A DNA stretch of 64,000 bases from Kappaphycus alvarezii (lineage: Eukaryota > Rhodophyta > Florideophyceae > Gigartinales > Solieriaceae), in assembly GCA_002205965.3 (NCBI GenBank), contig NADL03000568.1, forward strand, positions 55,654-119,653. Reading direction: 5' to 3'. The notes under the pieces are model-generated. The model saw only the letters and a program-made list of their open reading frames with translations. It did no database searches and was not told the DNA's origin. This document shows, in pieces, positions 22,510-32,477 of the stretch. A program made the position numbers and the translations under genes. Numbering within the stretch: the stretch's first letter is position 1; each line of letters opens with the position of its first letter.

Positions 22510-22784
22510 ATTTTCCGGCCCCTTATATGCAGTTTTCAGCCCTCACAATTTGTAGCACCAATACAGTACCTATGTGCCCTATTGGCACCGCTACAGTACG
22601 GCGCAAAGCCCCCTCTTAAAATAATTGAGAATAAAATTGTAACTGCAGTGACAGCGGAGCCATCGCAGCATGCCAGCGCAGCCATCGCAGCATGCCAAAT
22701 AATATCTACAATTTTCATTATATCAACTGCATCAGAATTTGGTCCCCTTCCAGATTTTTTTCGTGTGCGAATTTTGCGCACATC

Positions 22785-22990
22785 ACCCTCCACACGCTGC
22801 TTCCCGTCGCGGTTCCTCCCCTCAACAGGAGCTCCGCGACTTCGTTACCCGTTTTGCATTTAGTCTCTAAATAATGCAGGCGCGACAAGTTTCTACCCGC
22901 CGCCCGCATCCGTAGTTAATTTATAAATACCCTCCGCACGCCTCTGTGCGACATTGTATGACAAATAAAGATCTACCACCACACGCTTCC
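22785..22990 (-). repeat. dispersed repeat, copy A
   Basis: Reverse-complement match to 50003-50355. It shares the segment around GTGCGGAGGGTATTTATAAA, then a CTTGTCGCGCCTGCATTATT segment, and ACGGGTAACGAAGTCGCGGA with CTCCTGTTGAGGGGAGG. A third partial copy is at 43318-43365. This copy is uninterrupted and shows what the 50-kb copy looked like before its insertion. Family unknown. Confidence 0.75.
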
Positions 22991-23182
22991 GTTCCATACT
23001 GTACAACTCGTAATGATTTACGACGACATATCAGACCTTGTCCTGCGGCATGTTGCAGGTCGAGGCTGAAAGACAGGATGCCCTGCCGCATGGGCGAGGT
23101 CGATTCCTAACAAAGGGAATTTGTTGTCATGCCGAGCAGTGCGCCCTCTGTAGTGGGAACACGACGTGGGGACACCAGGGAG

Positions 23183-23626
23183 TCAATTCCTGTAACAGAT
23201 GTGCCGGCTGATCCCCAGACAACTTGCATGGTACTCGCATCTACGTATTATGTTGCGGTAAGCGCAGATGGCATTCCAGTCTACTGGGCAGGATAGACAA
23301 TGCAGCAGGTGCCCCCACCCCTCGGATGACTGAAATTTTCTGGCTATGATTGTCTCGGGAACGGAGTTACTTGTGCCAACATAGGCACCCAGCGCGCTTA
23401 CATAAATTATTATAGAACACTGTATGCCGGGAGAGGAAGGAGGTCCGTCGTTAAGGCTCCACAGGTCCCTAATGATGGAGGCGGTAACGTAGTGAACCGC
23501 TACTGAAGAAGAGCAGGTGAGAAGGTCGGAATGCACAACAAAATATGCCCAAATCAGTTCTTCGAGGGAGATATGCTTCCGATCTATATTCTCGTATATC
23601 TTCAAGAAATCGACCAATCTGTTCAT
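23183..23626 (-). CDS. hypothetical protein, 147 aa
   Basis: Starts at a true ATG (complement of 23624-23626) and ends at TAA. Composition is balanced with several Cys and Trp and hydrophobic stretches (IQCSIIIYVSALGAYVG). I recognise no domain. There is no obvious splice partner. It could be a small host gene, an exon, or chance. The same-strand ORF at 23871-24395 lies upstream with 244 bp between, which fits two exons or two unrelated genes. Confidence 0.35.
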   Translation of the reverse strand: MNRLVDFLKIYENIDRKHISLEELIWAYFVVHSDLLTCSSSVAVHYVTASIIRDLWSLNDGPPSSPGIQCSIIIYVSALGAYVGTSNSVPETIIARKFQSSEGWGHLLHCLSCPVDWNAICAYRNIIRRCEYHASCLGISRHICYRN

Positions 23627-23870
23627 AAAATAACATACCGTACCGTTTTCCGCCCTGCAGGAAATTATTTGCTTTATGTGATTTCAAATGCATCAGGTAT
23701 AGCTTCTATCGAAGAAGGGAGTTCTATTAGAACTATTTTGCACTTGATAGGATTCAATTCTTAGGATCCAAATCTTCTCAATCAGGATCCTAAACTTCAT
23801 CCAGCTGAGAATCGATCACATCATGATCTTCTCTCGATTCGCCAGGTGAAATCGAGCACATCTGGAGGGA

Positions 23871-24395
23871 TTACTCATAGTCCAAATGTAGAGCGTCGCC
23901 TCTTTGCCGTAGTTGGCTACCGTTATAGTCACATAGATGGCGCCGTATAATTTCATCCAGCCTTACCAATGAGGGCACATTGACCACTTGGGACGTCGTG
24001 TGAACTATAAGAATTGCTTCCAATAGACCCACAGATAGATTCCCGACGGAATCAATACCTACCAGGTCATGCTCGTGCTCCCACAAGTGCTGTAGAGAGA
24101 GTTGCACTTCGCACAGCATGGCGCGCTTTTCCTGGAGCTGAAGAGTCCGGCGTGAACATGAAAGGAAACATGAGCCCTCTCCGTTCTCGATGCCGAACTG
24201 GTCCTGTTCTTTGCAGGCGGAAACCGGTTCCAAAAGAGTGTCCCAAAGCCTGGACACATCCGACATGGCCTGATCAAGAGTTTGGTGCAGTGCCATACCT
24301 TGTTGAGCGGAATCATCAAGATGTAGTATATGACTTTGTTGTTCACGACTTTGACGTTTGTTTTTGAAGTGGCCGAAAATCCCAAAAAGCTTCAT
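23871..24395 (-). CDS. hypothetical protein, 174 aa
   Basis: Starts at ATG 24393-24395 and ends at TAG 23871. Soluble composition with Gln/Leu-rich helices (RTLQLQEKRAMLCEVQLSLQ) that could form a short coiled coil, and Leu/Val-rich segments after. No known domain is seen. A purine (GAA)n tract lies about 20 bp upstream of the start. This is one of the longer ATG-started frames outside TEs, so I keep it, with modest confidence. Confidence 0.4.
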   Translation of the reverse strand: MKLFGIFGHFKNKRQSREQQSHILHLDDSAQQGMALHQTLDQAMSDVSRLWDTLLEPVSACKEQDQFGIENGEGSCFLSCSRRTLQLQEKRAMLCEVQLSLQHLWEHEHDLVGIDSVGNLSVGLLEAILIVHTTSQVVNVPSLVRLDEIIRRHLCDYNGSQLRQRGDALHLDYE

Positions 24396-24415
24396 CTCGT
24401 AAACGATCTAGTGTA

Positions 24416-24440
24416 GAGAAGAAGAAGAAGAAGAAGAAGA
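24416..24440 (+). repeat. (GAA)n microsatellite
   Basis: About eight tandem GAA units, 25 bp, just upstream of the minus-strand ORF ending at 24395. Confidence 0.95.
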
Positions 24441-24769
24441 CTTTACCAGTAGAGAAGTGTGAGATGGTTTCTTTTTGAAAGATGTAGTGGCTGCTATCCA
24501 GCTTCGTGGTGTGTAGTGATTTGGGATGCAATCCTATGGAGCAGGCCCGCATCGCGGAGGGGTCCGCGTTAAATAGTAATGGCATCAAAGCCTGCCGAGG
24601 TCTCCCTCGTGTAATAGCTCTCAAACAAAATTCAACCCGCTAAATACCCGTCGAGTGCTTGAAATAAGATTTTTTGCAGATATCCGTTAAGCTGTGCCTT
24701 TGATAAGACCAGCTCATTTTCGTCACCTGCGCGCGGGAATTTTTCTAATCCGCTGTACTCAACTGAGCC

Positions 24770-25211
24770 TAGGCGCAAGGCATCCCGCCGTCGAACCCCG
24801 GTCGCACGTGGAACACAAAACAAGGCTTGACATCAGGGCAACAGGCGCCACCGGCGGCACCAATTATTTCGATGTGACCTTCGTGAACCCGCTGGCCCCT
24901 TCTCATCTCAGAATGAGAACCTTCAACCCCCTCACCAGCTTGAACGCAGCCCACATGGACAAGCTACGAAAATACCAGGGATTCTTAGCCAGCTTACCTG
25001 GCAGGAACAGACTCTTGCCCGTTCCAAACTCCACACTCGGGGGTGGCATCCCGAAGCGTTCCGCCACATCACGGAGGTGGCCCGAGCGGTCGCCAACCGA
25101 GCCTTGGACCAATACTCCAGGGTGAGGGCAATTCTCCTCCAACGACACGCGGCGTTGATGGTCACCTCCAACGCAGCCTGCTTATCAACCGGTCTACCAG
25201 CTACTTTCTAG
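24770..25211 (+). pseudogene. non-LTR C-terminal tail (LINE-D1)
   Basis: Starts in a RLE-like segment (LDIRATGATGGTNYFDVTFV, then NPLAPSHLR) and follows with PLTSLNAAHMDKLRKYQGF and LLPVPNSTLGG. The frame then shifts by one base inside a run of five G (near 25035) and continues with WHPEAFRHITEVARAVA and SNAACLSTGL to TAG at 25209. The same tail is found at 41840-42193. The 5' part including RT is absent. Confidence 0.8.
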
Positions 25212-25341
25212 TTGGTACACACGCTCAAGCACCTGTATAATAGGTCCTGCCAATGGTTTGATTACAAGTACATAGGACTGCCAACCTTTCCATTACGCGC
25301 AGTAAACCAACCCAAGCGCCCCAATCGGATCAGACCTATTC

Positions 25342-26745
25342 GTGGAGCGGGAGTTCTCAAAGCATGTCGCTTCGCTGAAGCCTTTCCTCAGCGCTTTGTT
25401 AACCCTGGAGGACACTCAAGTAGCTCTCCATCTACTACGGACCTGCTTCCGCGTATGTCGCATTAACTACCTCCTACGTGTAGTTCCCCCTCATTCCACT
25501 GCTAAAGGGGCTGCGGAATTCGATTCCGCCGTTGAGGCTACACTGCGGGGGTTGATGGGCGGGGTTCTGGACAGCAATACTTTTCGGGAATTGCAACTCC
25601 CTATGGCGCCCTTCGGTCCGCTCAAGCCAACTTTTCGCATTGGGCTTCGCTCTGCGAAGCTCAGTGTGGCGGCTGGGTTCCTTTCGTCCGTATCCCTCAC
25701 GCCTGCCCTTTGCTCTACCCTTCTAGCTGTGCTACCGAACACTGCTCTTCATTCATACACATCCGCAGTTCGGGCGCACGACGATTGGAAGATACAATTG
25801 GCACCCGAGAAGGTGGTCCATTCCACGGCTATCGACTCAGTGCAGAGGTTTGGGCAGGGACAACTCGTCCGCCCAGTTGAGGAAAAGGCCTTTGATGCCA
25901 TGCCGAAGGGGGATGAGTTGACTGTTGCATTCCGAGCCTCGTTGTCAGTGGAGGGTTGCAAGGACTGGCTGTCATGCCAACTGGCTCCGGGGTTGGGTAT
26001 CTACATCTCGGACCGCAATTACAAGACGTGGTTGCAGTTCTATTGCAGGGTGCCACTGTTTCCTCCAGCTTCGAAATGCCACAAAGGGGGATGCACGACC
26101 CTCATGGATCAGTATGGTGACCACACGCTGTGCTGTGCCTATGGATCCACACGCGGGTGGCGGCATGACGCGCAGACACGTTTGTTTGCTGCAGATCTCT
26201 CAACAGCTGCCCCACACACTGTCCTCGAGCCGCCACAACGCGGCCACGCAGTTCGCCCGGACATCAAGGCGCTTGGAGAGAACGGCGGGACAGACTTTTT
26301 CGACGTAACTGTCATCCACCCATTGACCCCCGCCCGCCTTCCCTCCCTGGCGCGATGCCCACTTAAACCCCTTAACCATGCCCGCCTTGGCAAGGACACT
26401 CGCTTTGCCAAATTGATAAGTTCAAAAGGCCCTGGGCATCGCTTCATTGCCCTTCCACTTTCCACATTCCACACCCGTTTTTAGTCATTTGTGATTGTCT
26501 GGAAAACCATGGGATAGATCGGATATATCTTCCAAGAGTAAAACACCCAAACCTTTCCCCTTTCCACATTGAGGGCCTGGCACCCGGCTGCTCGGGACTT
26601 TGCGAAACGGGTTGCGACCGGCATTGCGGCACGGGCGGCTGTTCCGATTGCTCACGCAACGCAAACACTGTTCGCTCGTCACGCGGCGAGGCTCGTCCAG
26701 AATAACGCCAGTTGTCTGCTGGAAGGGGTTTTGAGTGAGTCTTAA
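25342..26745 (+). pseudogene. non-LTR retrotransposon 3' half (LINE-D2)
   Basis: A long frame without RT. It starts in the post-RT region, then has GLRSAKLSVAAGFLSSV (the Ala-rich segment that follows GGLGI). Next come the Cys-His knuckle (CHKGGCTTLMDQYGDHTLCC, then WRHDAQTR) and the RLE-like core (VRPDIKALGENGGTDFFDVT). The frame hits TAG near 26483 only because a 91-bp insertion sits at 26469-26559. With it removed, translation continues as IALPLSTLRAWHPAARDFAK to TAA at 26743-26745. So, apart from that insertion, this 3' half is nearly intact and younger than LINE-A. It lies head to tail behind LINE-D1. Confidence 0.87.
26469..26559 (+). mobile_element. 91-bp insertion with 11-bp target duplication (copy 1)
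   Basis: CTTTCCACATT is duplicated exactly at 26458-26468 and 26560-26570. Removing the 91 bp plus one copy restores the LINE-D2 reading frame. The insert centre, TGTCTGGAAAACCATGGGAT and what follows, recurs at 42234-42322 and in diverged form at 42897-42967. No ORF, no long inverted repeat and no poly(A) tail are seen. It is a non-autonomous mobile sequence of unknown class. Confidence 0.75.
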
Positions 26746-27838
26746 TGCCGCAACGAGCAAGTTAGTATGTTCCAGAGAACCTCTGTTCTCATGTTATCTC
26801 CATCCCTATGCAAGTTAGGCCTCTTCCCTGTTATGTCTAGTTCCACCCTGTTCCACCCAATCTACCAGTCATCCGTTTCAGTATAAACCCAATTTACCCA
26901 AGTTCCCCCCTCAACTGAGATAATTTTTTTGATGGTCTCGATATTTGGTGGTTAATCTGTATGGGTTGGACAGTTATTTAACGGTAGGGAACGTCGTTAA
27001 CTCCTATTATGACATTGCGGATAACTACAAAAACGGGGGAAGACAGACATATTCGGTTACTATCCACGCTTGATTGCCAGATTCTGTGCATAAGCAGGTC
27101 AGTCTACTGTGTATAATTTTCGGATCGTATGTCGAGCGTTCATTTTGATTTCTAGTTAGATAATTTTCTTCTTCTGACCCTCTTCCCTTACGAGCGCACG
27201 CCCCGCGCTTCCCCTCCCACCCTAGGAGCACGGGACGATCGATCCCTTGGATTGGCCCCATCCCTTTCCCTGGCACACATCGCTAGATTTCCGACTAAAC
27301 TCAACTCCCATTCTGGATCTTTACTTTTCCCAGTTGCGCTGTGCGCGGTACCGATCTACTCAACGATCCGTTTCTGCGTTCACATCGTTCGGTTCCCCAC
27401 ACGTGCCCCGGAACGCCTGGCGATTTTCCGCTGCCTTTCTCAGAGGCGATCGACGAGGAAAACCAAACTCGCCCTGGGTTTCACACATCGCCGCTACACA
27501 AGTCTCAAGAACGGAGATCCGCCGGCGAATTCAAATTGTCAAATGGTCAATTTCTTTCAGCCTTGCATTGCTGGACACTGACAAATGCCACCGGGCTGCC
27601 TGGAGCTAAAAGTCTTGGTGACATTTACAGCATCGGACAGGTGTGTACGGGACCGGCACCCCGAGGATTGTCATACAGTTCTGTAATAAGTCCAATCGCT
27701 TAGTAGGGTCTACAGATACCATAAAGGTACTGTACTGGTTTAAGATCACTAAGACTTCATTTCAACACCTAGGGCAAGGCATAAGGACACATGGACGCGG
27801 TACTTCAACACATAAGGGCAAGTGGAAGCTTTGCAGTC
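26746..27838. other. LINE-D2 3' flank and unassigned sequence
   Basis: Three plus-strand frames at 27247-27703 overlap each other and none has a motif. The run CCACCCTGTTCCACCCAAT near 26850 may belong to the LINE 3' end. Nothing else is recognised. Confidence 0.45.
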
Positions 27839-28470
27839 TGATAGAGGTAAATCGTCGGGAGAAGAGATAATCAGAACAAACCACCCCAAGAAGAAGGTGT
27901 TGTAAGCGCCAAAAGTGTTACCCTGGTATAGTTGAATGAACAAAAAAGGTTGGATAAGGAAGACAGTTGAGAGGGCTACAAGCAAGTATAGAAGGGATAG
28001 GGTCTACCGCTGTTGCCCTGTGACCAGCGTAGGAAAATTGTTTCGTGCGTCTGAAGTTTACTGTCAACTTCCTGGTACTTGGGACTTGACTTGATGTTGT
28101 CTGCCAACATGCTTGACCTCGACAAGAGGAGGCAGTTTACTTAGCTTATATAGACTTTTTGGTTATCCCTAAAGTCTCGAAGAAACATACTAAGGGCTCT
28201 AAAATGCAATAAATGTAATCTTGGGAACGATAAATACTAAAAGCAGACATTATGAGGATAAATATCTAGATGTATTCCCTAGAATCTTAGTCGTCTAGAT
28301 CAGAACCAAAAAAATCCCCCAAAATATCCATTCTACACAAGCAGTCCCTACAAATATCCGCTAACAGCTTACAATTCTTTATTTCCTCCTGGGAGATATC
28401 TCAACCACTAAAGATGCCCTTATTCTGTTCCAGCATCGGGATCACTTGGCCCTTACTGTCCGGCCCCCTC
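27839..28470 (-). repeat. LTR relative of gypsy-2 (copy 3)
   Basis: Starts TGATAGAGGTAAATCGTCGG at 27839 and follows the gypsy-2 5' LTR through the TATATAAG box (about 28145) and the acidic ORF, here broken by stops (DISQEEIKN and MDILGDFFGSDLDD are still visible on the minus strand at about 28280-28450). It then resembles the copy at 51091, not gypsy-2. The right end with TATCA is not found, so this is a truncated solo LTR or part of a second subfamily. Confidence 0.75.
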
Positions 28471-31400
28471 CCCAACATATCAGCACTTTCCATGTCTCCC
28501 TCCCCTCGTCCTTCTCTTCAACCTTCTCGGCATCCTTGACTGAGTGGTCAAAGATAACGATTAATGCCTCAGTCTCCCTTTCTTTCTCTACAGCAGCTCT
28601 TCCACCGTTATAAAATATCCACCCCAAGTCTTATATGGTGACCGCGACCATCGCCTCGCAGCGAATGACTTGCTGTTCGAACTCATGCTCGGAGATTCAC
28701 ATCGGTTAAGATATCGCAAAGGTCTATTGATTCCTTCTTTTTTCATTTGAATGCACATATTAATCAACAATTAACTTGATAACGTTTCAAACTCCACGAA
28801 ATTTCATTTCCTACATTAACTAAATTCGAGAACATATTCTGCGATGCAGAACAAATTAGGCAAAAAAAATTGAAAGAATAGTATTCACGGAAAATAGAAT
28901 TCACGGAAGTGTGAAATAGGAGAACTGATAGCTACGATAAAAAATCTTCACTGGGACTACCCTTCGGAATAAAAAGAGATAGTTTTAGCCGGCGAGAAGC
29001 GGCTTCTACTCGTCATAAATTTCTCAAGGTTAAGAGTCAGCGCGGAGGCTTGGACTCACTCAAGGGAACAATGTGAAAGGTATCCTGTGCTTTCTGATGC
29101 ATATCATCAATACTACAGAATTCATGCGGGTTTTATTCCACAAAACGAAGTTTCAGGGATGCATCCAAGAATCAAATCGCTTAATTTTTGGCAATATCAA
29201 CAATGGTGATCAAATCCTTGAGCGCATTCAGATAAATGGGTTTCCCAAGACTCACATTGATTTTAACCCATATTTGAGAATATGGGCTCGCCATTTAGAA
29301 ACAGTTACTATCACTGTCGTTCAACATCTCATGTAAGGAAGTATTACTTAACCCTGGCTTATGATGTCATCCAATGATAATTTTTCATTGTTCCATAGCC
29401 CAAAAGTTTATTATTATATCGTTAAATGCTTACCGCATTATGAACCAAAGTGATCTGTCCGTGGCAACACGATCTCAAATTCTTGGACTGCCATCGAACG
29501 TCGATCCCTTTCTCTCATACTACAAAAAAGCTATTTAATAGCGTATAGCTATAACCATAACCATATTTTCTCGCTTCACTCTAATTTGAGGATGGAAACA
29601 CGACTCAAGATGATATAACACATGGATACCAACTTTACAATTTTAGACAACCTCATAATCCCTCTCGTACTCATTTTGATACCAGAGCCATTTAATGATC
29701 TCTCAAGGGATATCGGAAATTTCAGTGTGTTAGATCTAGATGAAGTAAACCCTAATCCACAATTCTGTGTCGACCTTATTGAATGAGATGAATCTGGACC
29801 CCTTCTTTCCTATTCCTCGTTTGATGCTTCGGATCCCTTGCAGTGAACTTGGGACGCCTCCAATGTCTTACCCAACGATTTGCAATAATCATAATTTAAC
29901 GCAAGTAATTCGGTGAGCGGAAATAGTTAAAAGATCTGAGAAAAAGGGTGAGATGTCATTTTAGAAGATTCACGAATAAATGAAGTCTGAAGCAAGGCAT
30001 TGATAATGAGAATGCAGTGGGAACGAGGGGTCATATGCATAAAATAATGAATATATGAATGGATTATTATAATTATTCCTCAATCAATATATGTAATTGA
30101 AAAAGAGTTGAAAAGAAATTTCATTACGCATCGATATCGCTTATATATTTTTTCTGCCGTGAGGCATATGTAGTTGGAACTTTAGGCGCAGTTATCTAGT
30201 AAAAGCGGACTTTCTCTTGTAGTCTGTTTCATGGAAGTTTCAATAATAAAAGTCATGTCTTGCCTAGATAAAAGATATATTTTAATTGGAAAGGGTGAAT
30301 TTGAGAAAGCTGAAACAGTTCAAGTATACTCATTTTTAGCCATTTCTCATTTCTAAATGGAACAAGGCTCATATTGGCGCGACGTTTAAAATTTATTTAG
30401 GCACAGTGTAGAATACCAATGAATCTCAAGTCCAGCAAATGGATGTTGCAACGATTTCATATATGCTTATCGAATGGGACAGGACTTTATCAGAATCTGA
30501 TGTGGCTTGCGCAGAGTGATTTTTTTCGTTAAAAGGACTATCCAAATACAAACATTTTTGTAATTTTAATTTCCCGGAAGTCAAAAGCACAAAAACCGAG
30601 AATGATTATTTTTTGGAAATTCAATAAGGTTTATTCTTGAAAATGAGTATTGAATACTATGGGGCAGATTTTAAAATTTCAAGAACTTCTTCTCGGCTTT
30701 AAGGTATTGATCTGGTTACATATTTTACAATTTAAATCATTTTCTATATTTTCACTTTATTTTGGTCCAAGTAAGGGATAATCTACGCTGTGCTACGAAT
30801 AAAAATGATTTTAACCAAAAAAAACCATCTATCTGGACTTAAAAAAGCATCCGCCTAAACCATGTGTCACTGATCATTCATATAAAAATTAAAAACCTAT
30901 TCCAGAGTGATAAATATATAATGATCACATTTTTCGTTCTTGCGAATAAATTTTCCTTCTTTTCTTCAAAGAGATAGTTGAGTCCCGGCTTAAAAGTAAT
31001 AAGTGAGTCTCCCATAGGAGTACATAAAAGCATTAAAATAAGTATTACTTCAAGCTTTAACGGGAAGCCCTGACAGGAAGCAGTATTTGAGAATTAGACT
31101 TTATGCAATAGGCGTATCATTAAGTATTAGAAAAGACAAAATTTTTAGCTCTTTAAGTTCGATTGCACCGCACCCGGTCAATACTGATGACCCATTCATC
31201 ATTTGCGATCTCTACGCACTGCTAGTATGATGTGAAACGAGACCTTTTTATAATTCATTCCTAGTTATCTATCTGACATTGTGGTTTGTTTTGTAAACCA
31301 TAGGTATGGAAGTTTCAGACCATCTCTGTCTGCAAATATTGGCAGTATTTTTTCAAATACGTTTGGCGCGAATTCTTCCAATAAATCAAGAATAAGAGGC

Positions 31401-32477
31401 TATTTTATGTCTCTTTTACAGCCTGAAACATTGCAATAACCACTGCCCAATTATTTAAATCCTCATTACTCTTCCCCTGTCCAGTCATTTGCCCTTCCGA
31501 TTTATTTTATCATGCTGATTTATGCCTTCAATACACTTTTAAAATCATTTTCATGAACTATGCACTTATTTTTGAGCACTAGAATTTTTTTGGGCATTTT
31601 TTTCTATTCTCAATTTGATTCCGACTATTTCCTTAAACAGAAATATCTATTTCATTTGTATGTCCAAGTGAACTACACATGGAGCATAATTTCACCAATA
31701 AAGTAGTTAAGGGAACCTGATAAGCGCTCAGATCCTAGTTATATACAGAATGACCATTACCATACAGATATAAAGTCTTAGCCGTAAAATAAACGAATTA
31801 CTCGTTCGATTCTACCTCTCTCCATTCTGACTTGTCTATTGTCTATTAATGCTATGAATTATCTCAATTGTTTGAAAGAAAAAGTTTAAGGTAACTGGTG
31901 CATACGTCTCATATTTTTTTAAAAAATGAATTGGTCCCTTTGGTCGAAGAATTTTCAAATTTCATGGACTTTATGTATATCAATACGATTGAATACTGGA
32001 TAAAAATCTTTTTTCTATCAAATTTATTGCAATATCATCTCTTAAATATGTCTTGTTCTCTTTAAGGGCATTGACTGTTACAAAAACCGCTTCTGCAAAT
32101 ATTAGGTCTAATTTTTTGTCTACATACGCAGGAAACTGTTCATAATATAAAATGGGGGTAATAAAGAAATTGTCAGAGCTGTAGGCCTTCATTCTTTTCG
32201 AGACTAAAATTTCTGCTATAAAGGCCTCTGTTTGGATGAGGTGCAACAAATATAGTAGTACACGTACTTACCTTCTATTAATTATCTCGAAAGTGTTGAA
32301 ATCAGTATCTCGAACAGAACATAACCCCTACCTTTCATGACTTACACCTCTTAAATCATGACTCAAGAAAAGTTTTTTATGCTTCTCGAGTGTGAAAACT
32401 TAATTCCATATCTATATTCAAATGTCACAGCGTGTAAACTGTTATTGTGTAATACACACACAATTTCAGCCTGTTTA
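28471..32477. other. AT-rich stretch without genes
   Basis: About 4 kb of visibly AT-rich sequence, in contrast to the GC-rich region to the left. The only frames of note are 29073-29336 (plus, 87 codons) and 31980-32249 (minus, 89 codons); neither has a recognised motif. No organellar gene, tRNA or tandem array is apparent. Confidence 0.55.

Larger units (their letters stand above)
16864..22725 (-). mobile_element. Ty3/gypsy LTR retrotransposon (gypsy-2), decayed but bounded
   Basis: Both ends are defined. The left copy starts TGATAGGGG at 16864 and the right one ends TATATCA at 22725, so the LTRs carry TGATA...TATCA termini. Inside, on the minus strand, come in order a primer binding site, gag, zinc knuckles, protease, RT, RNase H, integrase and a polypurine tract. 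This is a complete Ty3/gypsy architecture with a pol related to gypsy-1. The frame is broken many times and the integrase zinc-binding part is deleted. The 5 bp outside the two ends (ATCTC left, ACTGC right) do not match, so I see no target site duplication. Confidence 0.9.
21893..22725 (-). repeat. 5' LTR of gypsy-2 (833 bp)
   Basis: Pairs with 16864-17439. Its terminus at 21893 is TGGTA rather than TGATA, one substitution. It is about 257 bp longer than the 3' LTR because it holds a central segment with a TATA box and a small ORF. That segment recurs in LTR relatives at 27839 and 51091, so the longer form is ancestral and the 3' LTR has been altered. Confidence 0.87.

Noticed and set aside
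16864..22725. Target site duplication for gypsy-2
   Set aside because: The flanking 5-mers ATCTC and ACTGC do not match; either mutated or the two LTRs no longer belong to one insertion.
27247..27703. Three overlapping plus-strand ORFs of about 110-120 codons
   Set aside because: They occupy all three frames of the same GC-rich stretch without any motif; I could not choose one.
31980..32249. 89-codon minus-strand ORF in the AT-rich block
   Set aside because: Looks protein-like but is short, alone and without a motif; AT-rich DNA gives such frames in other places too.
28471..32477. Organelle DNA insertion in the AT-rich block
   Set aside because: No organellar gene or tRNA could be recognised, so AT content alone is not enough.
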